A stretch of DNA of 64,000 nt from Halomonas saccharevitans (GTDB taxonomy: Bacteria; Pseudomonadota; Gammaproteobacteria; Pseudomonadales; Halomonadaceae). Positions 23,389 through 35,341 of the stretch are shown here, piece by piece. Every line of letters begins with the position of its first letter. Within the stretch, counting starts at the first letter, position 1. The stretch lies in the NCBI RefSeq assembly GCF_900116405.1, contig NZ_FPAQ01000011.1, positions 26,713-90,712 of the forward strand, given 5' to 3'. Under the pieces are notes generated by a model that worked only from the letters and a program-made list of their open reading frames with translations, did not search any database and was not told the origin of the DNA. The position numbers were made by a program, and so were the translations under genes.

Positions 23389-25392
23389 ATGCAGACCCTG
23401 ATGATCCCCGAAATCGGCCACTTCGCCCTGATCATTGCCCTGCTGATGGCCTTGGTCCAGGGCATCATGCCGCTGGCCGGCGCGGCGACCCGCCGCCCGC
23501 TGTGGATGGCCTACGGGCGGCCCATGGCCACCGGCCAGTTCCTGTTCCTGGCCATCGCCTACGCCTGCCTGACGGCCAGCTATATGCTGGATGACTTCAG
23601 TGTGGCCAACGTGGCCAACAACTCCAACTCGCTGCTGCCCTGGTACTACAAGGCCAGCGCCGTCTGGGGTAACCACGAGGGCTCGGTGCTGCTGTGGAGC
23701 CTGATCCTCGGCGCCTGGACCTTCGCGGTGAGCCGCTTCTCCCGCGAGCTGCCCCGCGACATGCTGGCCCGGGTGCTGGGCGTGATGGGCCTGGTCAGCG
23801 TCGGCTTCCTGGCCTTCGTGCTGATCACCTCCAACCCCTTCGAGCGGCTGCTGCCCAACGTGCCCCAGGATGGCGCCGACCTGAACCCGCTGCTGCAGGA
23901 TTTCGGCCTGATCGTCCATCCGCCGATGCTCTACATGGGCTACGTGGGCTTCTCGGTGGTCTTCGCCTTCGCCATCGCCGCCCTGCTGGGTGGCCGCCTG
24001 GACGCCGCCTGGACTCGCTGGGCACGGCCCTGGACCAACATTGCCTGGGCGTTTCTCACCGTGGGCATCGCCCTGGGCAGCTGGTGGGCTTACTACGAGC
24101 TCGGCTGGGGAGGCTGGTGGTTCTGGGATCCGGTCGAGAACGCCTCGCTGCTGCCCTGGCTCGCCGGCACCGCGCTGATCCACTCCCTGGCGGTGACCGA
24201 GAAACGCGGCTCCTTCAAGAGTTGGACGGTGCTGCTGGCGATCTCCACCTTCTCGCTGTCGCTGATGGGCACCTTCCTGGTGCGCTCGGGGGTGCTCACC
24301 TCGGTACACGCCTTCGCCAACGACCCGTCTCGAGGGCTCTTCATCTTGGTGCTGCTGGGCATCACCGTGGGCCTGTCGCTGCTGCTGTTCGCGCTGCGCG
24401 CCCCGCGCGTCAGCCACCAGGTCGCCTTCAGCTGGCTGTCGCGTGACGCCCTGCTGCTGATCAACAACATCCTGCTGGTGATCATGACCGTCACGGTGCT
24501 GCTGGGCACGGTCTATCCGCTGCTGCTCGACGCCATGGACCTCGGCAAGATCAGCGTCGGCCCGCCCTACTTCAATGCGCTCTTCGTGCCGCTCACCGTG
24601 GTGCTGTGCCTGTTCATGGGGCTGGGGCCGCTGGCGCGCTGGAAGCGCACCGGCGGGCGGGACCTGCTCAAGCGCAGCTGGCTGGCCGGTCTGCTGGCGC
24701 TGATCATTGGCGCCCTGGCGCCGCTGCTCTACCGCGGCGAGTGGAACCTGCAGGTGAGCCTCGGCGTGCTGATCTCGCTGTGGGTCGTGCTGCCCATGGT
24801 CCGTGACCTCTGGGTCAAGACGCGCCATTCGTCCGGCCGGCTGGCCGGCGCCAAGCGCCTGTCGCTGGCCTACTGGGGCATGATCCTCGGCCACCTCGGC
24901 GTGGCGGTGACGATCATCGGCGTCACCGTGGTCTCCAACTACGCCATCGACCGCAACGTGCGCATGGGGGTGGGCGATAGCGTCGAGCTCGCCGGCTACA
25001 CCTTCACCATGACCGAGCTCGGCAGCCGTCGCGGCCCCAACTTCCTGGCCGATTTCGCCGAGATCGAGGTGCGCCGCGGCGATAGCCAGCGCACCTTCGC
25101 CATGACCCCCGAGAAGCGTCTCTACCTCGCCCGGGGCATGCCGATGACCGATGTCGCGCTGCGCCCTGGATTGTTCCGCGACCTCTACGTCGCCATGGGC
25201 GAGGACCTCGAGGACGGCAGCTGGGCCATGCGTCTGCAGTACAAGCCCTTCGTGCGCTGGCTGTGGCTGGGCGGGCTCTTGATGGCGGCTGGCGGCATCC
25301 TGGCGGTGGCCGATCGCCGCTACCGGCGTACCGTAACCGCCCGCGACCCCGAGCAGGGCGTCGCGGCCGAGCCCAGGGAGGCCACGGCATGA
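23389..25392 (+). CDS. ccmF: Cytochrome c heme lyase subunit CcmF
   Basis: The large membrane component that ligates heme to apocytochrome c with CcmH. The 667-aa protein has many transmembrane helices, the WWD motif WGGWWFWDPVENASLLPW (about residues 235-255) and GTFLVRSGVLTSVHAFA. The start at 23389 gives MQTLMIPEIGHFAL; a GTG two codons earlier is less likely. It overlaps ccmG by four bases. Confidence 0.96.
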   Translation: MQTLMIPEIGHFALIIALLMALVQGIMPLAGAATRRPLWMAYGRPMATGQFLFLAIAYACLTASYMLDDFSVANVANNSNSLLPWYYKASAVWGNHEGSVLLWSLILGAWTFAVSRFSRELPRDMLARVLGVMGLVSVGFLAFVLITSNPFERLLPNVPQDGADLNPLLQDFGLIVHPPMLYMGYVGFSVVFAFAIAALLGGRLDAAWTRWARPWTNIAWAFLTVGIALGSWWAYYELGWGGWWFWDPVENASLLPWLAGTALIHSLAVTEKRGSFKSWTVLLAISTFSLSLMGTFLVRSGVLTSVHAFANDPSRGLFILVLLGITVGLSLLLFALRAPRVSHQVAFSWLSRDALLLINNILLVIMTVTVLLGTVYPLLLDAMDLGKISVGPPYFNALFVPLTVVLCLFMGLGPLARWKRTGGRDLLKRSWLAGLLALIIGALAPLLYRGEWNLQVSLGVLISLWVVLPMVRDLWVKTRHSSGRLAGAKRLSLAYWGMILGHLGVAVTIIGVTVVSNYAIDRNVRMGVGDSVELAGYTFTMTELGSRRGPNFLADFAEIEVRRGDSQRTFAMTPEKRLYLARGMPMTDVALRPGLFRDLYVAMGEDLEDGSWAMRLQYKPFVRWLWLGGLLMAAGGILAVADRRYRRTVTARDPEQGVAAEPREATA

Positions 25393-25919
25393 AGCGTCGC
25401 CTGCTGCTGCTGCTGCCGCTGCTCGGTTTCCTGGTGCTCGGGGGCTTCCTCTACCAGGGCCTGGCGATGAATCCCTTCGATCGCGACTCGGCGCTGATGG
25501 CCCGGGACTTCCCGGCCTTCGAGCTGACGACCCTGGAGGACCCGGAGCGGGTGGTGGACGAATCCCTGCTCACCGGCGAGGTCACCCTGGTCAACGTCTG
25601 GGGCGAGTGGTGCCCGACCTGCAAGCAGGAGATGCCGCAACTGCTCGACCTGGCCGATCGCGGCGTGCGCCTGGTCGGCGTCGACTACAAGGACACCCGG
25701 GAGAAGGGCCGCGAGTTCCTGGCCGAGTTCGGCAACCCCTTCGAGGTCAACGTCTTCGACCCCGAGGGCAGCCTCGGCTTCGATCTCGGCGTCTACGGCG
25801 CCCCGGAGACCTTCCTGGTCGATGCCGACGGCATCATTCGCTATCACCATACCGGCTACATCAAGCCGGAAGACGTGCGCGACACGATCCTGCCGGAGGT
25901 GGAAAAATGGCGAGAGTGA
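25389..25919 (+). CDS. ccmG: Periplasmic thiol:disulfide oxidoreductase CcmG/DsbE
   Basis: Membrane-tethered thioredoxin-fold protein that reduces apocytochrome c cysteines before heme attachment. It has 176 aa, an N-terminal membrane anchor (about 4-22), the active site WCPTC with Cys75 and Cys78, and GVYGAPETFLVDADG containing the cis-Pro loop. It overlaps ccmF and ccmH at either end. Confidence 0.95.
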   Translation: MKRRLLLLLPLLGFLVLGGFLYQGLAMNPFDRDSALMARDFPAFELTTLEDPERVVDESLLTGEVTLVNVWGEWCPTCKQEMPQLLDLADRGVRLVGVDYKDTREKGREFLAEFGNPFEVNVFDPEGSLGFDLGVYGAPETFLVDADGIIRYHHTGYIKPEDVRDTILPEVEKWRE

Positions 25920-26377
25920 TCCGCGGCCTGCTGGCCGCCCTGCTTCTGTTGCCGCTGTTCGCCCAGGCGGGCGGCATCGAGGTGCGTCAGTTCGACGACC
26001 CGGTGACCGAGCAGCGCTACCAGGATCTGACGGCGAGCCTGCGCTGCCCCAAGTGCGAGAACCAGGCGATCGGCGACTCCGACTCGCCGATCGCCGGCGA
26101 CATGCGTGACCGAGTCTACGTTCAGCTTCAGGATGGCCGCTCCGACAAGGAGATACTGGACTTCATGGTGAGCCGCTTCGGCGACTACGTGCTCTACAAT
26201 CCGCGTCTCGAGGGCCGCACCCTGCTGCTGTGGGGGCTGCCCGCGGCGCTGGTGCTGCTCGGCGCCCTGGTGGTGGTGCTGATGGTGCGCGCGCGTCGCC
26301 GCAGCTCGGCCCGCGCCCTGAGCGCCGAGGAGCGTGATCGCCTGGATGCCCTGATCAATCGCGAGAGAACCGAATGA
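25907..26377 (+). CDS. ccmH: Cytochrome c maturation protein CcmH (CcmL type)
   Basis: Keeps apocytochrome c reduced. The 156-aa protein has a signal peptide ending at about QAGG, the LRCPKCENQ redox motif (Cys47 and Cys50), and one C-terminal membrane helix (about 107-127). The CcmI domain is a separate gene here, unlike the fused E. coli CcmH. Confidence 0.94.
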   Translation: MARVIRGLLAALLLLPLFAQAGGIEVRQFDDPVTEQRYQDLTASLRCPKCENQAIGDSDSPIAGDMRDRVYVQLQDGRSDKEILDFMVSRFGDYVLYNPRLEGRTLLLWGLPAALVLLGALVVVLMVRARRRSSARALSAEERDRLDALINRERTE

Positions 26378-27618
26378 CCCTGCTATGGATCGCCCTGGCC
26401 GTGCTGCTGCTGCCGGCCCTGTGGTTGCTGGTGGCCCCACTTCGTCGTGCCGCCGCTGTGCGCGCGGCTCAGCGTGATTTCGAGGCCAACGATCGCACCA
26501 CCGAACAGAATCTTGCCATCTATCGTCGCCGGCTGGCGTCGCTTCAGGCCGCCCACGCGCGCGGCGAGATCGATGCCGCCCGCCTAGAGGAAGATCGCCT
26601 GGAGCTCGAGCGCAGCCTGCTCGAGGACACCGAGCATCTCGAGCGCGCTCCGCTGGCATCGGCCGCCTCCGGCCGGCTGGTGGTGCCGGTGGTGATGGTG
26701 GCCGTGGTGCTGGTCAGCGTCTTCTGGTATCTCCGCGAGGGCGCCGAGGGCGACCTCGCCCTCTACACCGTGCAGCAGCAGGTGATGAGCGACCCCGAGG
26801 GCTCGCTGCCGGTGCTGATCGAGCGCCTCGAGGAGCAGGCCCAGCGCCAGCCCGATAACCCCAACGTCTGGCGCTCGCTGTTCCCGCTCTATCGCGACAG
26901 CGGCCGCATCGACGCGGCCACGCGCGCCTTGGAGCGGCTGGTCGCGCTGGAGGGGCGCCAGCCCTGGCTGCTCGCCGAGCTCGCCCAGATCCGCTACTTC
27001 GCCGCCGGCCGCGAGATGACCGCCGAGGTCCAGGCGCTGGTCGACGAGGTGTTGGCCATGGAGCCCGCCCAGCCCACGGTAATCGGCATGCTCGGTATCG
27101 AGGCCTTCGAGGCCGGCGACTTTGAAGCCGCCATTGACCACTGGCGCCGCGCCATCGCCGGCATGAACAACCCGGACTCCGCCGAGGCCCTGCGCGAGGG
27201 CATCCGCGTGGCCCAGCAACGCCTGGGCGTGACTCCCGATCCGGCCAAGCCGGCGGTTGCCGAGGGGCCTGGCATCGCCGTGCGGGTCAGCCTGGCCGAC
27301 GAGCTCGCCGGTCGGCTCAATGATGACGCCACCGTCTTCGTGGTGGCCCGCGACCCCGCCGGCGAGCTGCCGCCGCTGGCCGTGGCTCGGGCGCGGCTCG
27401 GCGAGTTGCCGCTTACCACGGTGCTCAATGATGCCGACGCCATGGCGCCGATGGCCAAGCTCTCCCAGGTCGAGACGGCGCGGCTGACGGTGCGCGTTTC
27501 CCAGAGCGGGGAGGCCACGCCGCAGCCCGGCGATCTGGTCGGCACCCTCGGCAGGGTCTCGGTGGGCATGATCGACGGCGATGCCGTCGAGGTGGTGATC
27601 GACCGGGTCGTCGAGTGA
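26374..27618 (+). CDS. ccmI: Cytochrome c maturation protein CcmI (apocytochrome chaperone)
   Basis: Binds apocytochrome c and presents it to CcmFH. The 414-aa protein has a first membrane helix at the N-terminus, a coiled region (LAIYRRRLASLQAAHARGEI), a second helix around residues 95-120, then TPR repeats (PNVWRSLFPLYRDSGRIDAATRALERL) and a C-terminal beta domain. It is the last ccm gene; smc follows after four bases. Confidence 0.92.
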   Translation: MTLLWIALAVLLLPALWLLVAPLRRAAAVRAAQRDFEANDRTTEQNLAIYRRRLASLQAAHARGEIDAARLEEDRLELERSLLEDTEHLERAPLASAASGRLVVPVVMVAVVLVSVFWYLREGAEGDLALYTVQQQVMSDPEGSLPVLIERLEEQAQRQPDNPNVWRSLFPLYRDSGRIDAATRALERLVALEGRQPWLLAELAQIRYFAAGREMTAEVQALVDEVLAMEPAQPTVIGMLGIEAFEAGDFEAAIDHWRRAIAGMNNPDSAEALREGIRVAQQRLGVTPDPAKPAVAEGPGIAVRVSLADELAGRLNDDATVFVVARDPAGELPPLAVARARLGELPLTTVLNDADAMAPMAKLSQVETARLTVRVSQSGEATPQPGDLVGTLGRVSVGMIDGDAVEVVIDRVVE

Positions 27619-27622
27619 GTCC

Positions 27623-30600
27623 ATGCGCCTGACATCGATCCGCCTGGCGGGCTTCAAGTCCTTCGTCGACCCGGTCACGGTGCCCTTCGATGGCAACATG
27701 ACCGCCATCGTCGGCCCCAACGGCTGCGGCAAGTCCAACATCATCGATGCCGTGCGCTGGGTCATGGGCGAGTCCTCGGCCAAGACCCTGCGCGGCGAGT
27801 CGATGACCGACGTCATCTTCAACGGCTCCACCGGGCGCAAGCCGGTGGGCATGGCCTCCATCGAGCTGATCTTCGACAACCGCGACGGCGCCATGGGCGG
27901 CATCTACGCCCAGTACGCCGAGATCGCGGTCAAGCGTCAGGTCACCCGCGACTCCCAGTCCAACTACTTCTTCAACGGCCAGAAGTGCCGGCGTCGCGAT
28001 ATCGCCGATCTGTTCCTGGGCACCGGCCTCGGGCCGCGCTCCTACGCCATCATCGGCCAGGGCATGATCTCGCGGCTGATCGAGGCCCGCCCCGAGGAGC
28101 TGCGCGCCACCCTCGAGGAGGCCGCCGGCATCTCCAAGTACAAGGAGCGGCGACGCGAGACCGAGAACCGCATGCGCCGCACCCAGGAGAACCTGGAGCG
28201 TCTGGAGGACATCCGCGAGGAGCTCGACAAGCAGCTCGAGCGCTTGAAGCGCCAGGCCGAGGCGGCCAGGCGCTACCAGAACCTCAAGCAGGAGGAGCAT
28301 CGCCTCAAGGGCGAGCTTTCGCTGCTGCGTGGCCGCGCCCTGCGCGCCAGCCAGACCGAGGAGGAGACCCGCGTCCGCGAGTTCGAGACCGCGGTGGAGC
28401 GCGAGGTGCTGGGCATGCGCCAGGCCGAGACGCGCCTCGAGGAGGCCCGCGCCGAGCACGACCGCCTGGCCGAGGAGCTGGACGGTCGGCAGTCGAGCTT
28501 CTACGAGACCACCACCGCCATCGCCCGCCTGGAGCAGGACCTGGAGCACACCCGCTCCCGCGACCAGCAGCTGGCGCGGGATCTCGAGGCCGCGCGCCGC
28601 GAGCTCGCCGAGCTGGCCCGCCTGGGTGACGACGACGGCGAACGCCTGGCGCGTCTCGAGGAGCGCCTCGAGACCCTGGGGCCCGAGCAGGAGGAGGTGG
28701 CGGAGCAGCTCGCCGAGCTTGAGGCCGCCCTGGAGGAGGCCGAACCGCTGGCAGAGGAGGCCGAGGCCGCCTGGGAGAGCTTCGGCGAGCGCTGGCAGGA
28801 GCAGAGCCGCGAGGCCGAGCGTGCCCAGGATCGCCTGCGCGACCTAGAGGGCCGGCTCGAACGCCTCTCGGCCGACGAACGCCGCCGTCGCCAGCAGCAC
28901 GAGGAGCTCCCCGACATCGCCGGCCTCGGCGAGCAGCGTCGTGAGCTCGCCGAGCGCCACGCCGAGCTCGAGGGCCAGCTGGCCGAACTCGAGGCGCGTC
29001 GCGGCGAACTCCAGGTCGATCGCGACGCCGCCCGCGGCGAGGTGCGCGAGGCCGAGGAGGCCCGCGAGACCGATCGCCAGCGTCGCAGCACCCTGCAGGG
29101 CGAACTGGCCTCGCTGGAGGCCCTGATCGAGGCCGCCCTGGCCGATCACGACGAGGCTCTCGACGCGCACCTGACCGCCCACGGCCTGGGCGATCAGCCG
29201 CGCCTCGGCGAGGCGCTCGAGGTCGAGCCCGGCTGGGAGGAGGCGGTCTCCTGGGTGCTGTCGCCCTGGTTGAGTGCGCGCCTGGCGCCGCGGGACGCGT
29301 CCCGGGAAGCCATGGCGGCGCCGCCCCAGGCCGAGCTCGGCCTGCTCGAGGCCGATGAGGTGAGCGCCCCGGCGGGAAGTCTCGCCGTTCGGGTGCGCGG
29401 CGCCGGAGCGGCCGGCCAGTGGCTCGCCGGCATCCGCTGCGTCGAGAGCCGGGAGGCGGCCTGGGCCGCGCGCGAGGCGCTCGCCGCCGGCGAGAGCCTG
29501 ATTACCCCCGACGGCCTCTGGCTCGGTGCGGGCTGGGTGCGTCATCGCGGTGCCGGTGCCGGGCCCGATGCCCTGCTGGTCAGCCGGCGTCGCGAGGCCG
29601 AGGTGCGCGAGTCTCTCGGCGAGGTGGAGGCGCGCCTCGGCGAGCAGGAAGAGCGTCTCGAGGCGGCCGCGGCCCGGGTCGAGCAGCGCGAGTCGGCCCT
29701 GGAGCAGACGCGCCAGGAGGAGCGCGAGCTCGAACAGCAGCGCCAGCAGCTGGCCGTGCAGGAGAGTGGGCTCGCCAGCCGACTCGAGCACCTGGAAGGG
29801 CGCGCCGCCGAGCTTGCCGAGGAACTCGAGGGGCTGGCCGAAAACCGCGAGGAGGCGATGCTGGCCCTGGAAGAGGCGCGCGAGCAGTGGCAGGCGGCCA
29901 TGGCCCGGTTGGAGGAGGGCGCCGAGACCCGCGAGCGTCTCGAGCGGCAGCGCCGCGAGGCCAGGGAGCGGCTGGCCGCGCTGCGCACTCGCCAGCGTCC
30001 GCTGGCCGACCAGGCTCAGCGTCTGGCCCTCGAGCAGGAGCGGACGACCACCGAGCGTACGGGCCTGGCCGAGCAGCAGGGGCGGGCCGGCGAGGCCCGG
30101 GAGCGCCTCGAGCTGCGCTGCGCCGAGCTGGAGGAGGCCCGCGAGGGGCTCCACGAGCCTGACGAGGAGCGCCGCGAACGCCTCGACGAGCTGCTGGCCC
30201 GCCGCGAGCGCGAGGAGCGAGTGCTCAACGAGACTCGCGCCCGGGCCGCCGAGCTGGTCGAACGCCTGCGCGAGGACGAGCAGGCCCGCCAGGGGCACGA
30301 GCGCAACCTCGAGGGTGCCCGCGAACGCCTGCAGGAGTCGCGCATGCAGGTCCAGGCCCTCGCCCTCAAGGCCGAGACCCAGGACGAGCAGCTTGCCGAG
30401 CTGAACCACGATGCCGCGAACCTGGCCGAGCATCTCGATCCCAACGCCACCGAATCCGCCTGGCAGACTCGGCTGGAGGAGGTCGGCGAGCGCATCCGGC
30501 GGCTGGGCGCCATCAACCTGGCGGCCATCGAGGAGTATGACCAGCAGGCCGAGCGCCGCGACTACCTGGAGGCCCAGCACGCCGAGCTCAGCGAGGCCCT

Positions 30601-31117
30601 GGAGACTCTGGATCGGGCGATCCGCCGGATCGATCAGGAAACACGGTCGCGATTCCGCGACACCTTCGAGCGAGTCAACAACGGCCTGCAGGAACTTTTT
30701 CCGCGAGTGTTCGGTGGCGGAACCGCATGGCTGACGCTGACCGGCGAGGATTTGCTGGAGACCGGCGTGGCCATCATGGCGCGTCCTCCCGGCAAGAAGA
30801 ACAGCACCATTCATCTGCTCTCGGGCGGCGAAAAGGCGCTCACCGCGCTGTCGATGGTCTTCGCCATCTTTCAGCTCAATCCGGCGCCCTTCTGCATGCT
30901 CGATGAAGTCGATGCGCCGCTGGATGATGCCAACGTCGGACGCTACGCCAAGCTGGTGAAGGAGATGTCTGATACCGTTCAGTTCATCTACATTACCCAC
31001 AACAAGATTGCCATGGAGGCATCGGAACGGTTGATGGGGGTCACCATGCAGGAGCCGGGCGTATCGCGCCTGGTATCGGTAGGCGTGGAGGAGGCCGCGG
31101 CCCTGGCCGATGCCTGA
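27623..31117 (+). CDS. smc: Chromosome segregation protein SMC
   Basis: A condensin ATPase that organises replicated chromosomes. The 1164-aa protein has Walker A GPNGCGKSN (31-39), long Glu/Arg-rich coiled coils (about 165-500 and 650-1000), a central hinge (about 510-640), the LSGGEKALTALS signature and Walker B MLDEVDAPLDDANV near the C-terminus. Enterobacteria use MukB instead. It is followed by zipA and ligA, as in pseudomonads. Confidence 0.96.
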   Translation: MRLTSIRLAGFKSFVDPVTVPFDGNMTAIVGPNGCGKSNIIDAVRWVMGESSAKTLRGESMTDVIFNGSTGRKPVGMASIELIFDNRDGAMGGIYAQYAEIAVKRQVTRDSQSNYFFNGQKCRRRDIADLFLGTGLGPRSYAIIGQGMISRLIEARPEELRATLEEAAGISKYKERRRETENRMRRTQENLERLEDIREELDKQLERLKRQAEAARRYQNLKQEEHRLKGELSLLRGRALRASQTEEETRVREFETAVEREVLGMRQAETRLEEARAEHDRLAEELDGRQSSFYETTTAIARLEQDLEHTRSRDQQLARDLEAARRELAELARLGDDDGERLARLEERLETLGPEQEEVAEQLAELEAALEEAEPLAEEAEAAWESFGERWQEQSREAERAQDRLRDLEGRLERLSADERRRRQQHEELPDIAGLGEQRRELAERHAELEGQLAELEARRGELQVDRDAARGEVREAEEARETDRQRRSTLQGELASLEALIEAALADHDEALDAHLTAHGLGDQPRLGEALEVEPGWEEAVSWVLSPWLSARLAPRDASREAMAAPPQAELGLLEADEVSAPAGSLAVRVRGAGAAGQWLAGIRCVESREAAWAAREALAAGESLITPDGLWLGAGWVRHRGAGAGPDALLVSRRREAEVRESLGEVEARLGEQEERLEAAAARVEQRESALEQTRQEERELEQQRQQLAVQESGLASRLEHLEGRAAELAEELEGLAENREEAMLALEEAREQWQAAMARLEEGAETRERLERQRREARERLAALRTRQRPLADQAQRLALEQERTTTERTGLAEQQGRAGEARERLELRCAELEEAREGLHEPDEERRERLDELLARREREERVLNETRARAAELVERLREDEQARQGHERNLEGARERLQESRMQVQALALKAETQDEQLAELNHDAANLAEHLDPNATESAWQTRLEEVGERIRRLGAINLAAIEEYDQQAERRDYLEAQHAELSEALETLDRAIRRIDQETRSRFRDTFERVNNGLQELFPRVFGGGTAWLTLTGEDLLETGVAIMARPPGKKNSTIHLLSGGEKALTALSMVFAIFQLNPAPFCMLDEVDAPLDDANVGRYAKLVKEMSDTVQFIYITHNKIAMEASERLMGVTMQEPGVSRLVSVGVEEAAALADA

Positions 31118-31343
31118 TGGACTTGAACGTCAACGGTAAACGGGTTAACAAGGATGACAATGAAGACGATAGTGCACGGACGCATGGGGAACCTGAAGGG
31201 CGATTGCGAAGGGCAAAGTCGAGTGACGGCATGACAATGCCGAACTTGACAATCAAAAGAATTGGCCCTTTTTTTGGCAGTCGCGCTATGCTGTTGTCGA
31301 ACAACCATCAGGCATGGCGCCTTAGCAAAAGGCATGACGACCC

Positions 31344-32888
31344 ATGGAATTAAGAGAGTGGCTGATCATTTTAGGGTTGGCGTTGGTGACCCTCATCGTC
31401 ATCGATGGGGTGCGTCGCCTTCAGCGCCAACGCCGTGTACCGCGTCTGGATCAGGCCGAGAGCGCCACTGCTGATGCGCACGCCGAGCCCGAGGTGGACC
31501 CCGAGGCCGAGGCCCGGCGGGCCGAGATCAACTGGGAACTGCCCAACGGAGGGGCGCGGGTCATCAGGCCGGCGGACGAGGGGGGTGTGCGTCCCAAGCC
31601 CAAGCTGGAGCGCCAGGAGCATCCTGGCCCGTCACGGGTACTGTCGGAGTTCCGGCGCCATGCCGAAGACCCCACGGCTAACGCCCAGCGGCCGGCGGAG
31701 GCTGGGGAGGAGCCGCAGCGCGAGTCTTCGACCCACGATGTTCGTCATGCCGCTCATGAATCGGCTCACGAGACCGCCCAGATGAGCGCCGATGCTTCTG
31801 CGTCCCCGGGTATCGATGCCGCCGAGGACGAGCGCCGTGAGCCGGCGCTCACTAGCCTGGAGGAGTCCGAGGTGCGGGCGGCCGGTGAGGCCTCCGAGGG
31901 CATCGGCTCGCTGGCCGCCGATCCACAGGATCACGACGGCTATGCTGATGAAGAGCGCTACCGACTGGTGGATCTCGAGGGCATGGGTGACTCCCTGAAG
32001 AGCGGCTCCAAACGGGTTGGCTCCTCCATGCAGCGTTTCGGCGCCTCCCTGCAGAAGTCCCTGAACGATCGCCGCGAGCACAAGCGCGACGAAAAGCAGC
32101 GCCGGGAGCAGGCGCGCGCCGAAAAGGACGCCCGCGAGTCGGCACAGCGGCAGCAGGCCGAGCATGAGCAGGCTGCGCGCGAGGCCGAGCGGCGTCGCCT
32201 CGAGGCCGAGGCGGTCGCCCGCACCGACGATGATGATCCACTCTTCACCCCGTCGGGCAGCCGTCACCGGGAGCCCGAGGCTTCCGCCATGGATGGATAC
32301 CTGGATGAGCGAGTGGAAGAGTCCGTCGATGAAGCCCTGGACGACGGATCGCCGTACGACGACGTGGTGCGTGCCCACCCGGTGCTGGAAAAGGCGCTGC
32401 GTCATGACGTCAACGCCGAGCACGCCCGCGAGACCCTGAGTCACGCCGAGGAGATCCTGGTGATCAGCGTGATGTCTCGCGATGAGGAGGGCTTCTCCGG
32501 CACGGCGCTGCTCGAGCTGATGATGGCCTGCGGCCTTCGTTACGGTCGCGACATGGGCATCTTTCACCGCTTCGAGACCGAAGACCCGGAGAGTCGCCTG
32601 CAGTTCTCGATGGTCAACGTGGTCAAGCCGGGGACCTTCCCCATCGAGGCCATGGACGACTTCCGCACCCAGGGCATCACCCTGCTGATGCCGCTGCCGG
32701 GCGCCAGCGACACCGCGGCGGCCTTCGAGGCGATGGTCGAGACCGCCATGGTCATTGTCCGTCATCTGGGCGGCGTGCTGAAGGACGAGCATCGGAGCGT
32801 AATGACCGCCCAGACCGTGGAGTTCGCGCGTCAGCGGGTTCAGGAGTTCGAGCGCCTCAACCGCCTCAACCGCTACCAGGTGAACTAG
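31344..32888 (+). CDS. zipA: Cell division protein ZipA
   Basis: Anchors FtsZ to the membrane at the division septum. The 514-aa protein has an N-terminal transmembrane helix (about 6-26), a long charged linker (about 30-370) rich in Glu, Arg, Ala and Asp with a predicted coiled segment around 235-290, and a C-terminal FtsZ-binding domain (about 375-510: ILVISVMSRDEEGFSGTALLELMMACGLRYG). It is much longer than E. coli ZipA (328 aa) because of the linker. The 226-bp gap before it holds no convincing gene. Confidence 0.92.
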   Translation: MELREWLIILGLALVTLIVIDGVRRLQRQRRVPRLDQAESATADAHAEPEVDPEAEARRAEINWELPNGGARVIRPADEGGVRPKPKLERQEHPGPSRVLSEFRRHAEDPTANAQRPAEAGEEPQRESSTHDVRHAAHESAHETAQMSADASASPGIDAAEDERREPALTSLEESEVRAAGEASEGIGSLAADPQDHDGYADEERYRLVDLEGMGDSLKSGSKRVGSSMQRFGASLQKSLNDRREHKRDEKQRREQARAEKDARESAQRQQAEHEQAAREAERRRLEAEAVARTDDDDPLFTPSGSRHREPEASAMDGYLDERVEESVDEALDDGSPYDDVVRAHPVLEKALRHDVNAEHARETLSHAEEILVISVMSRDEEGFSGTALLELMMACGLRYGRDMGIFHRFETEDPESRLQFSMVNVVKPGTFPIEAMDDFRTQGITLLMPLPGASDTAAAFEAMVETAMVIVRHLGGVLKDEHRSVMTAQTVEFARQRVQEFERLNRLNRYQVN

Positions 32889-32914
32889 CCAGCACGCCGC
32901 TTCGCGGGCCAGTC

Positions 32915-32944
32915 AAACAACCCCATGAAATCATGGGGTTGTTT
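32915..32944 (+). terminator. Perfect hairpin after zipA
   Basis: A 14-bp perfect inverted repeat AAACAACCCCATGA around AA, ending in GTTT-CGTTT, 27 bases past zipA. It works as a terminator in the forward direction. Confidence 0.75.
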
Positions 32945-32994
32945 CGTTTGGGCAGGCGAAAAGCGGGTGTGCGAGAATAGCCATGCCTTCGTGA

Positions 32995-35327
<2,333 letters not shown>

Positions 35328-35341
35328 GGCGCAGGCCACCT

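Noticed and set aside
21739..24894. 1051-aa open frame on the minus strand across ccmB-ccmF
   Set aside because: Shadow of the ccm operon with His/Gln/Arg-rich low-complexity sequence and no motifs.
31117..31353. 78-aa open frame between smc and zipA
   Set aside because: It has no ribosome site, no recognisable domain and overlaps the start of zipA.
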